A DNA stretch of 64,000 nt from Megaustenia siamemsis (lineage: Eukaryota; Mollusca; Gastropoda; Stylommatophora; Ariophantidae). The stretch is taken from NCBI GenBank assembly GCA_032433765.1, contig JAVIAB010000073.1, positions 58,052,565-58,116,564 on the forward strand, given 5' to 3'. This document shows, piece by piece, positions 55,525 through 64,000 of this stretch (its first letter is position 1; each line of letters opens with the position of its first letter). Made by a program: the position numbers and the translations under genes. The notes beneath the pieces are model-generated. The model had not been told where the DNA came from. It saw only the letters and a program-made list of their open reading frames with translations, and made no database searches.

Positions 55525-56060
55525 GCATCATTAACTCTAATGGGATAAACATATCGTTCAGAAATATCATTAACTCTAATGGGATAAACATATCGTTCAG
55601 AAATATCATTAACTCTAATGGGATAAACATATCGTTCAGAAATATCATTAACTCTAATGGTATAAACATATCGTTCAGAAATATCATTAACTCTAATCAG
55701 ATAAACATCTTTTCGATTTTTAGAAATATCGTTAGTGCTATCTGAAAAGACCATTCTGCTAGAAATATCATGAATATGAAACTGATATTTTAGAATTTTA
55801 AAGTATTTTTTGCAGGCATTGTACTAATGTGTCTTTCTGTTTTGTCATTAAATATTATGTAAGCCAACGTGTCTTTTAAATGTGTCATTAGCACTAAATC
55901 AACTGGTGTGTCTATTTGACGTGTCATTAACACTAAATTTACTAACGTGACTTTTAGACATGTCATTAACACTAGACAAACGAACGTGTCTTTTAGACGA
56001 GTTGTTAACCATAATGAATACACGTGTTTATCAGATGTGTCATTAGCTCGAGCTGAAAGA
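55525..56060. repeat. 39-bp minisatellite in two diverged halves
   Basis: The left half (55525-55740) uses AAATATCATTAACTCTAATG plus GGATAAACATATCGTTCAG. The right half (about 55840-56060) uses GTGTCATTAACACTAAATCA plus a GTGTCTTTTAGAC type. Both have a 39-bp period and share the TCATTAxCxCTAA core, so they are likely one old array. Confidence 0.85.
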
Positions 56061-56127
56061 AACGTGTCAACAACAATTGAACAAGCTGTTTTCTATATAT
56101 TAATTGATAACACACATTCATCATAAT

Positions 56128-57375
56128 CAAGTGCCATGTCTGCCCGAGTAGGCAATCATGTCCATCAACAACTTTCAATCTCGACAGTTATTTATCATTT
56201 CTGTTGTTGACCTCCTGCCAGGCCATTCTTTTAAGCTGTCTGGTATCTTTTCTCTTTGCTTCCCTCTATCTCTTCGTCCCTCAATTTCCCAATTGTTGCA
56301 ATATATTCCCGCTGTTCCCTTCTCATTATATGGCAAAAAAATGATGATTGTTTCTTCCTAATATTGCAAATTAACTCTCTTTTTGCTTTGGCCTATGTTA
56401 GAACGTTTTCATTACTCTTCTTAGCTGTCCATGGTATTCTCAACATTCTTCTGTAAAACCACATTTCTATAGCCTCCAGTGATTTTATAGTCTGTTGTCC
56501 TATTATCCATGGTTCACATCCATATGTTGAGACTGAGGTTTAATGAGGGATGTTGTCTAGATTCAAGAGGGCTACTGTGAGATCGAGGGTAGACTTGTGA
56601 ACTGGCTTATCATTTCACCAATTCACATTGCAGGGGAGATCTGGGCGCTTACGGATTGTTGTTTGATGTACGATGAGGATGATCCGATAACTGTGTTTCA
56701 TATGTTCGGATTTGGAGACAAAAACGATGTCCTAACATCATCAAGCGTTATACACTTTTAAAAATATGACCATCAACATTTTCAGGAGGACGTGAACTTC
56801 CGGTTAATATGGACGATAGGCGACAGGAACCGTTAAAGGCTGTGTCTGAAAAGTGTTTCTTGTTGCAGTTCCCTCATATTCCAAGTCCGGTTTACTGCAT
56901 GAACTACTGAGTTAAGTGATATGTGCACACCGTGGGCTGTGCGTTTCATCCGTTTTGATCGTGTTTCGATATTCTGATTGCTTACGATGAATGTTGATAT
57001 CGTATGGCGGGGAACAGATGGCTGTGTTCCCTTTTTGTGCTGTTTAGCCTTATGTCTTTTGGCGTGTGCTGAGACTGCTATGATCCGGACTACAGCTACC
57101 TTTCGTTGTTTGGTAGATGAGATATTAAGTAGGATGATTCCACCGGCACTGGCGGTTGAGCAATTATGGATTTTAATTCGTTTGAAGTGATACTGGGGCT
57201 ATCCATAACCATAACCATTACCATATTAAGATTGGCTCTACATAACATATAAGAATTCTTTTTCTTGTTTATATTGTCAAAAATGTATTGTACAGCATCT
57301 TCTTCATTTCAAGGAAAGCTGCTTTTGCCTGAGCCGTTCTGCCTCTCATCTCTCTTGTACATCTACCATCTAGCA
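56128..57375 (-). mobile_element. L-A LINE 3' copy split by repeat B
   Basis: The 56128-56534 part reads the L-A tail on the minus strand, and 57223-57375 continues it with TTGGCTCTACATAACATATA and GCTTTTGCCTGAGCC, exactly as in the uninterrupted copy at 19310-19450. Frameshifts are present. Confidence 0.9.
56522..57235 (+). mobile_element. Repeat B nested in L-A
   Basis: The insert (about 56535-57222) starts near GGATGTTGTCTAGATTCAAG, like the 15664 copy, and ends in (CCATAA)n. The flanks ATATGTTGAGACT and ATATTAAGATTGG match each other and the empty-site sequence in other L-A copies, with some decay. Confidence 0.85.
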
Positions 57376-57874
57376 CACAATGCTATTATTCAAACATTTC
57401 TTTAACAAAAACGTTTGTGCACACTAAATTTGTGCAATTAAAAAAAAACGCCAAACACAACAACAGCAAAAGTTTGTTTTGTAAACACGATATCACCACG
57501 CCATGGATAAACATGTCTTTTAAAAGTTTCATTTTGTATTCACTGAATTACAACTCTGTAAAGTTTTAAAGTTTTTTACTTTTTTATTTTCTTCAACTTA
57601 TCGAATACTCCCCTTTCATTGATGTGTTGATGTTTACCATTCACACATATTTCTTGTTAGTTGTGTATAATGACACATATAATAATAAGATAATAATAAG
57701 ATAATAATAAGATAATAATAAGATAATAATAAGATGTGTGAAAAATATTTAACATGAAGATGATAAACCTTTGTAACAATTTCGTCAAATTAGGTCAGTT
57801 ATGCCGGCCAGAGTGTCTATATAATATATAGACATAGAGACGCGATGGAAAAATTCACCTTTATAAGCATACAA
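57376..57874. repeat. AT-rich spacer with (AATAAGAT)n
   Basis: Six or so AATAAGAT-type units at about 57680-57735. The rest is unassigned. Confidence 0.7.
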
Positions 57875-58170
57875 GAAAATCACTGGAGGCTGTAGAAATG
57901 TGGTTTTACAGAAAAATGTTGATAATACCATAAACAGCTAAGAAGAAATGTAAACGTTCTGAAATATGGCAAATGCTAAAATAGAGCTTACATAATAGAG
58001 CTTAGAGAAAACAATCATCATTATGTGGATATGTAATGAGAAGGGAACAGCTGGGATAATTGTAACAACCGGGAAAATTGAGAGACGAAGTGAAAGAGGG
58101 AAGCATACTGAGAAGATAGCAGAGAACTTAAAAGAATGGAACAGAAGAAACAATAAAAATAAACGATAAA
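57875..58170 (+). mobile_element. L-A LINE 3' fragment, decayed
   Basis: The plus strand begins CACTGGAGGCTGTAGAAATGTGGTTTTACAG (EAVEMWFYR), then the MRREQLG and GRRSERGKH blocks, and decays before the terminal motif. Confidence 0.75.
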
Positions 58171-58464
58171 GAGTTCACCAAAATACTTCACAATTTATCC
58201 TTGAGATAACTTCCTACTAACCGCTCAACATGGGAGAGCAAGCTTGTTGAGTGTACGGCAATAATGTGAGAGGTACAGAACAAGAAATAATGACGACGTA
58301 CAGAAGCCATTATTTATCAAGTTAAACTTTATTATGGACCATGCTCTACAAAAAGTCAAAACGTAACATATCTATGCCCTCATTGCAGCAGCCACTTCAG
58401 GACTCGTACAAGCCTCGTCAAACATCATTGAACCTAGTAACAAAGAAAAGATGAATATAATGGA
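58171..58464. other. No recognisable feature
   Basis: No element or gene recognised. Confidence 0.4.
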
Positions 58465-58605
58465 GTGGTGAGTGTGCTCGCTTCCTCGTCAGAAGGGTCC
58501 GAGTTCAATTCGTAGAAGTGGTGATTTTTTTAATAATATTTTTTATTCGGACCGAGAAGACTCCGGTTCACCCAGTCTTTAAAAATGAGTTTCAAAAATA
58601 AATTC
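58465..58605 (+). mobile_element. tRNA-headed SINE with SINE-A-like core
   Basis: GAGTGGTGAGTGTGCTCGCT (box A-like) and GGTCCGAGTTCAATTC (box B-like) form a head unlike that of SINE-A. It is followed by CTCCGGTTCACCCAGTCTTT, almost the SINE-A core sequence. The distal part is decayed. Confidence 0.55.
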
Positions 58606-58785
58606 TTTTATAGCACACATTATGGGCATTTTTCATCTAGTTGTGTTCATTTTGTGAAGTTACACAGTGAGACAAATGCGTGTTGTAAATTGGGGTATTG
58701 TCTGAAGCTCCACTTTAATAGCCCCATTTAGTTTTGGATGCAATGTTGAGTATTTTGACAAAGCATCCACGAAAAAGACTCATAA

Positions 58786-58974
58786 ATGTATAGAACAACT
58801 TTGCGTAATTATTACAAAGAAACCATCTGTTGTAGAAAAAACGTGTGCGGCATCAATAGAAAGGAGTACTGCGAATGTTTCCACCAGTGCTCATTGCGCA
58901 TTCCTTCTTTTGATCGACCCATACATATGAACATGCTAGCCCGTGTATATAAGCAGATTGTCGCCTGGACATGA
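58786..58974 (+). CDS. Unidentified Cys-rich 62-codon frame
   Basis: ATG at 58786. It contains ETICCRKNVCGINRKEYCEC and then FHQC, giving the pattern CC-x3-C-x7-C-x-C-x3-C. The surrounding codons look non-random. There is no signal peptide, no clear flanking splice signals, and no family is recognised. It could be an exon of a Cys-rich protein or chance. Confidence 0.2.
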   Translation: MYRTTLRNYYKETICCRKNVCGINRKEYCECFHQCSLRIPSFDRPIHMNMLARVYKQIVAWT

Positions 58975-59149
58975 GTCTAGTGACACGTGATTCCACACTG
59001 AATGTAAATTATTGTAGTTCGCTTTGAGAGTTCTCGCCGTTGATGCTGTTACACGCTATATTTATTTATATATTATTGACACGCTATTAGCAGATATTTT
59101 CCGTACAATAATTGATCTTGATCATGGTCTCCCCGCGCCGCTAGATGTC
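58975..59149. other. Short unassigned spacer
   Basis: No recognisable feature. Confidence 0.4.
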
Positions 59150-60772
59150 GCCTAGGGCTCGTTGTGTTTTTCGCCACCCATCTCTTTTCTTGGAGCGAAG
59201 TTCAATCTTACTAATGAGTCGAAGCCTGCTAGCTTTGCTTCTCTTATAATTGTTCTTTTTTGTGTCTTTTTAGGTCTTCCTCTTTTTCTGTATCCTGATG
59301 TTTCCTACATAAAAGCATGTTTCGTAATACTCTTGTTGTTTCTTCTAAACACATGTCCGACATGTGTTCATCTTCTCTTCCTAATTGTAGACAAGATCGT
59401 TTATTGCATGGCTATTTCTCCAATCTCTATATTAGTCTTGAATTCATTCCATTGTACACAATGTTCTTCTTAGGTGTTTGTCTTCAAAAGTGTTTAGTTT
59501 TCTCTCTCTTATTAATTGTCTTTTAGCTTTCACGTGCGTAGGTAAGGTTTGATTATACGTTTGAATTGAATATTCTGAGTTTAGTTTTCTTGCTGAATAG
59601 TTTTTATTTCCATATTTTGTCCAGGTTTTTAAATTTTCTGCTGCTATCATACTTCTGATCTATTTCTGTGTTTTATCTACTTGATCTATATTATTACCAA
59701 TATATATAGTGGTCTACTTGTTCCAATGTCTGACGATTTACATATATTGCCCTCTGGGATGTAGTTATTTTTCATTATTTTCGTTTTATCCATGTTAATA
59801 ACAAGTTGTATTCTTTCCTCCATGGTTGATATGGTATCTGGAATATTTTTCACCTCGTTGGTATTGTCACTTAGAAGCACTATATCGCCTGCAGTATCTT
59901 TCGGGTAATTCTTGCCGTACCTTTCATTACAATTATTACTATTATTGCCCTTGAACATTTATTCATTATGTAATCAATGATATTTCCATATAGCAATGGT
60001 GGTAGTACACATCCCTGATTGACTCCTGTTTTAATCTGAAACCACTCACTCATTCCCTCCTCTGTGCGAGCTGCGCAAGTTATACTTCACAACAGCACAT
60101 AATAAAGCTGACTTAAGATTCTTCACGACGGCACATAGTAAAGCAGACTTAAGATACTTCACAACAGCACATAATAAAGCTGACTTAAGATACTTCACAA
60201 CAGCAAATAATAAAGCAGACTTAAGATACTTCACAACAGCACATAGTAAAGCAGACTTAAGATACTTCACAACAGCACATAATAAAGCAGACTTAAGATT
60301 CTTCACGACAGCACATAGTAACGCAGGCTTAAGATACTTCACGACAGCACATAATAAAGCAGACTTAAGATTCTTCACGACAGCACATAGTAACGCAGAC
60401 TTAAGATACTTCACGACAGCACATAATAAAGCTGACTTAAGATTCTTCACGACAGCACATAGTAACGCAGACTAAGTATAGCCGACATATGTCGTTTATA
60501 ATGTCGATGATTTGTTGTGGTATTCCGTAATGTTTCAAGCTATTCCACAAGGACAATATATGTATGTTGTCAAACGCTTTTTCAGAATCAATTAAATTGC
60601 ATATTAATTATTGTTTTTTTTCTGTATGTTCTTCTGGTGTTACCCGTAGAGTGAATATTTGGTGAAGACAGCTTCTCCCCTTTCTGAATCCTGCTTGTAT
60701 TGTCATAATGTTATTAGTTACGCAAGCGCATATTGCTGATTTCACTTAGAATTTTCCTGTATTACGTAATAC
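59150..60772 (-). mobile_element. L-F LINE, RT domain to 3' end
   Basis: Minus-strand order: QKGRSCLHQIFTLR (about 60700, RT N-terminal motif), NLIDSEKAFDNIHI (about 60600, motif A), then after a tandem array MSEWFQIKTGVNQGCVLPPL (about 60040, motif B region). Next are TAGDIVLLSDNTNEVKN (about 59885, the YADD box, mutated), INMDKTKIM (about 59785), THVGHVFRRN (about 59360) and RKRGRPKKTQKRT (about 59290). This is an RTE-like RT layout. It is dead: the catalytic box and frame are broken. Confidence 0.85.
60064..60476. repeat. 36-bp minisatellite inside the L-F RT, ~11 units
   Basis: The unit is AAGCAGACTTAAGATACTTC plus ACAACAGCACATAATA. Variants are ATTCTTCACGAC and CATAGTAACGC. A 134-codon minus frame of KYLKSALLCAVV repeats results. 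It lies between the RT motif A block and the QGCV motif of L-F. Confidence 0.95.
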
Positions 60773-61054
60773 ACTAGTAAGTAAGTAAAAAAAAGTAAAG
60801 TGCCCCGTCACGCCAAGTGGCGTATAGGGAATATGGTATTAGTGACCATAATTTTTATAGACCTTCGGCACATGATTTTTGGGGTAATGTGGTCGGTATT
60901 ACGCCCGTGCCGCTTTCCTTTCCCAGAAAAAAATCCGGTACCCATTTAAGGCTGGGTGAACCCGGAAGCTGCCGGTTAAGATCGAACCCTACCTCTTGTC
61001 CTTTGTAGTCCAGTTCACTAACCACTGAGCTATCGCGGCTCCTACTAGTGAGTA
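60773..61054 (-). mobile_element. SINE-A with 11-bp TSD
   Basis: TSD ACTAGTAAGTA / ACTAGTGAGTA at 60773-60783 and 61044-61054 (one mismatch). Full-length reverse copy with head GGAGCCGCGATAGCTCAGTG, box B GGTTCGATC and the T-rich 3' end. Confidence 0.93.
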
Positions 61055-61479
61055 CTGTAAATAAAAAATATTAGTAAATAATATATGTAATACAGATATC
61101 ACTAGTGGCCGTTGTTATTGTCACTATCATATAGTTAGTGGCGGCAAGAACTTGACCCCAATAATAATAAACCTCTGCAATTCTCTCTGTCAGGCGTGAG
61201 ATGTCCACCGTCTGCAGCTGTCGGTTCCAGGTAGTCTGTGGTAATTTGCACGGACCTAAACTACTTTCTAACTACTTTCTAATATCGTTAATACACACAT
61301 GATGAGCACAATATTAGTAGTGACTATAGAAAACATAATACATATTGGTAAAACAATAAATCTAATATTAACGATACTGTTGATAACGAACAGTCTAGCA
61401 AATAACAATGGAAAATAAATAAAGTTCGTTGGAAGCAAAAAGCTACAGACAAATTCTTAGTACACCACCTTGCATAATG
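61055..61479. other. No recognisable feature
   Basis: Unassigned. The last part may be L-H sequence. Confidence 0.4.
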
Positions 61480-62125
61480 AAAAAAAGAAAAAGAAACGAA
61501 GAGACGAAGACGCTGAACATCTGAGAGAGGAAAACAAAATGTTATGGCTGCATTAACACATCGGTGTGGAAGGAACAATAAAAACAAAATGTTATGGCTG
61601 CATTAACACATCGGTGTGGAAGGAACAATAAAAACAAAATGTTATGGCTGCATTAACACATCGGTGTGGAAGGAACAATAAAAACAAAATGTTATGGCTG
61701 CATTAACACATCGGTGTGGAAGGAACAATAAAAACAAAATGTTATGGCTGCATTAACACATCGGTGTGGAAGGAACAATAAAAACAAAATGTTATGGCTG
61801 CATTAACACATCGGTGTGGAAGGAACAATAAAAACAAAATGTTATGGCTGCATTAACACATCGGTGTGGAAGGAACAATAAAAATAAAATGTTATGGCTG
61901 CATTAACACATCGGCGTGGAAGGAACAATAAAGGAAGATATGGTTCCATGAAGACGAGGGAGGGGCGACCCAAGAAGATGGTGGTTTTAACACATCAAAG
62001 GGACATTGAACATGACAAGAGAAATGGGAGATCTGGCTAGAGACAGAGATTCATCCAAACGGGAAAGGGTCTGTTATGAGCAATGTCCTGCAAGGGCATG
62101 CAATTAGATAATGACTATCGTTAGC
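61480..62125 (+). mobile_element. L-H LINE tail with internal array
   Basis: After a 50-bp array the plus strand reads, with breaks, EGTIKEDMVP, GRGDPRRWWF, HIKGTLNMTREMGDLARDRD and NVLQGHAIR (about 61920-62105). The MGDLA and LQxxA phrases match the L-H copy at 40508-40590. Confidence 0.7.
61530..61935. repeat. 50-bp minisatellite inside L-H, ~8 units
   Basis: Near-identical units of AAAACAAAATGTTATGGCTG plus CATTAACACATCGGTGTGGAAGGAACAATA, with single changes in the last units. Very low divergence suggests a recent expansion. Confidence 0.97.
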
Positions 62126-63324
62126 ATAGAATATTAGATGGTATTTTAGACAGAGCATTATTCATGAGGGATTTACGTACATGATGTTGCATTGCTGGAT
62201 TATTAAGACATAAAAGGACACGTTCTAAGAAGCAAAAGTTATCTGAATGGATAAGCAGTTCTATAAGCAAAAACAAAATAAAATAAGCAAACTCGCAAAG
62301 TGGTATTTTCATTACATACAATATATTGTGCGTTTTGAGTGTATTTAATAATTACTTTTACTTGTTTAATATTGTTTAATTCTTCGAGTCAGGTACACGT
62401 TTGCAGATCATTTTATTGACACATTTCAAAACATGAGCAAGAGATAAAGAGAATGAACAATTACAAATCAAACAACCTATAGACCTGTGTGGCTGAGAGG
62501 ATTTATATAAAATGAAAGTTATTACCAGCGAGGAACGGAAGTGTCAACATACACACATTTTCATTTATGGTATATTCAAAGAAGTTTCTCACTTATGGAA
62601 CTCCCTTCAATTTAATCAACTTTCAAACAATTACATAAGACTAGCAGCCGCGTGGTGATGCACAAGTTATAACGGGACACTGTAACTGAGCTGGTCAAGT
62701 CAAGTTCTCAAAACAAGATCCTAGAAACAATCACAAAACTGCCATGTAGTGTGCTCCGGACAAGCTGGCTGCTTTCATCTAAATGTTCTAGTATAGTTCT
62801 ATTCTTAGAGTTTTAGCAACATTTATGGATAAATATGACCTTAGCCTAGAACATTGTATTCATTCTAAAGATTAGTATCTTATGGAAGTGGTTTAAAATT
62901 GTGACATCAGACACAAAAAGTAAAATGTTTAGTAAATATTTATGTTCCAATGATATTTTAGTAGTCAAAGCTTGTAACAAAAAGATCCAAGATTGGTAAG
63001 TCTCTGGTAAGATGGTAAGCTTCTGGGAATGCAATATTTCATCTTTAACCTCAACATTTGTTATATTTTTAGATGCAGCTTCTTCTATTCACTGTGAATG
63101 TATAACACAAGAAGTGTGTACATTTTATTGTCTTGGAAAGACACACATTAGCAAATCAACCAAAGGACCAAAGGCAAACAAATATGCGGATGGAAAGCGA
63201 ACTAGAACCATCTGGTGGAGGTCAATGGTAACATATTTAAATACTGTGGGCAAGACTTCAGTCACTCCGTAAAATATCGCTACAGTTGACGCGAAGTGGA
63301 AGAATTGAGTTGTTGTTCTTCTTG
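62126..63324. other. No recognisable gene
   Basis: AT-rich. A phrase near 62980-63120 resembles 51730-51840 (a dispersed repeat). An 86-codon plus frame at 63012 ends in a LINE-like RTIWWRSMVTYLN, too short to assign. Confidence 0.4.
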
Positions 63325-63575
63325 TTCTTCTTTCTTCCTCATCTGCCTTTCAGCGTCGAGGGGAGATACAATTTGCGGTCTTTTTCTCTTCTGTTCGCTT
63401 CTGCTGCTGTTATGATTCCTAGTGCTTCTAATATTCTATCGATCCATCTTTTTCGTGGTCGACTCTTGGAACTGGTGTTCTCACAACGTTTGTTGAATGC
63501 TCGTTGTGTTGAGTTTTGATCTTTATGCCTTGTCACGTGGTCACACCATTTTATCTGTTGTTTCCTTATATATTA
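63325..63575 (-). mobile_element. L-G LINE tail
   Basis: The minus-strand frame 63536-63339 reads RHKDQNSTQRAFNKRCENTS, SRPRKRWIDRILEALGIITA and NRREKDRKLYLPSTLKGR, then a stop. It is colinear with the copy at 45845-46058. Sequence to about 63575 reads IKWCDHV-like. Confidence 0.85.
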
Positions 63576-64000
63576 TATGGCGGGGACTATTGGCCCAACA
63601 TGTTGTTGACGTACACAATGTCGCAGGTCGTACCAGCCACCGACTATTTTGCCGTTGTATGACAAAGGAGAGAAAATAATGAAGAAAGATGTCTGCTTTA
63701 CAAGATATTGACACACAAATCTCATAATGAACTGAAGCCCTAGGGATATAGGCCACAACAAATACCAATCAATGCCGTAATGAAAATGCTTAGGGTGGAA
63801 AATTACTTCTAATAGCATTACTTTTCTTATTTACCTAAATAGCTAAAAATAACGTAAAGCAAATAGGAAAACAAAGTTGAGCTAAAGCTCTCTTCAAGAT
63901 TAGTTGATGTAAAAATCGTAAGTGCAAATAATAATAACGGTAATCTTCGTCATCTTCTTCTCCGCCTTCCTATTTTTCTTCTTCCACTTATTTTTTTTCT
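63576..64000. other. No recognisable feature
   Basis: Unassigned to the window end. Short (AAT) and (CTT)-rich runs lie near 63928-64000. Confidence 0.4.

Noticed and set aside
59162..59526. 103-codon plus frame with membrane-like segments
   Set aside because: Antisense of the L-F LINE tail, whose minus-strand motifs are recognisable.

Overview
This is an animal (eukaryotic) genomic window, AT-rich, with no intact host gene that I can recognise. It is almost entirely transposable-element remains and tandem repeats. The mixture fits an invertebrate, and a mollusc (perhaps a gastropod) is my best but low-confidence guess. It includes tRNA-headed SINEs whose bodies carry an ATGGGTACC...TCTGGGAAAGT-like core, many endonuclease/reverse-transcriptase LINE tails, RNase-H-bearing LINEs, a hAT transposon and a piggyBac-like TTAA element. 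There is no operon structure, no bacterial signal, no CRISPR array and no tRNA or rRNA gene.

Family labels used here are my own. L-A is a LINE ending in (GAT)n with an EMWFYRRMLRI-like motif, and L-A2 is its sister with FLRRMLKVPW. L-B, D, F, G, H, I, J, K, L, O and P are other LINE lineages. Element C is a LINE-derived non-autonomous retroposon with a (GA)n tail. Repeat B is a dispersed repeat with a (CCATAA)n tail. Retroposon M has a (GATA)n tail. SINE-A, E and G are tRNA-derived SINEs.

Layout. 1-2.2 kb: L-A, RNase-H LINE, element C and SINE-A remains. 2.3-6.5 kb: a hAT transposon split by a 1.7-kb L-D insertion. 6.5-12.2 kb: a possible signal-peptide exon, L-A2, a (GTAT)n tract, SINE, repeat B, a 45-bp minisatellite, element C and a 56-bp minisatellite. 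12.7-15.4 kb: the longest L-A copy (endonuclease, linker, start of the RT domain) with a 35-bp array inside it, followed by a TTAA element carrying repeat B. 16-24 kb: LINE and SINE fragments. 24.1-25.8 kb: 33-bp array. 27.1-33 kb: 42-bp array, then an L-P LINE with a 3.3-kb 40-bp array inside its ORF. 33-36.5 kb: SINE-A, L-A2 with nested element C, repeat B, and L-L with nested L-A. 37-39.8 kb: AT array, 45-bp array and SINE-A. 40-49 kb: many LINE tails, a 21-bp array, retroposon M and SINE-E. 49.2-52.7 kb: one old 37/38-bp array apparently invaded by four retroelements. 53.4-58.2 kb: 51-bp and 39-bp arrays and L-A copies, one with repeat B inside it. 58.4-64 kb: SINE, an L-F RT with a 36-bp array inside, SINE-A, an L-H tail with a 50-bp array inside, and an L-G tail.

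How the parts relate. Insertion order can be read from target-site duplications (TSDs, usually 9-15 bp). TSDs delimit most SINE-A copies and many LINE copies, which shows target-primed retrotransposition. At least six minisatellites lie inside retroelement bodies, with element sequence on both sides, so they probably arose by amplification of transposon coding or body sequence. Every LINE reading frame seen is broken or 5'-truncated. Positions, motifs and repeat periods were read by eye, so boundaries without a TSD are good only to about 10-30 bp.
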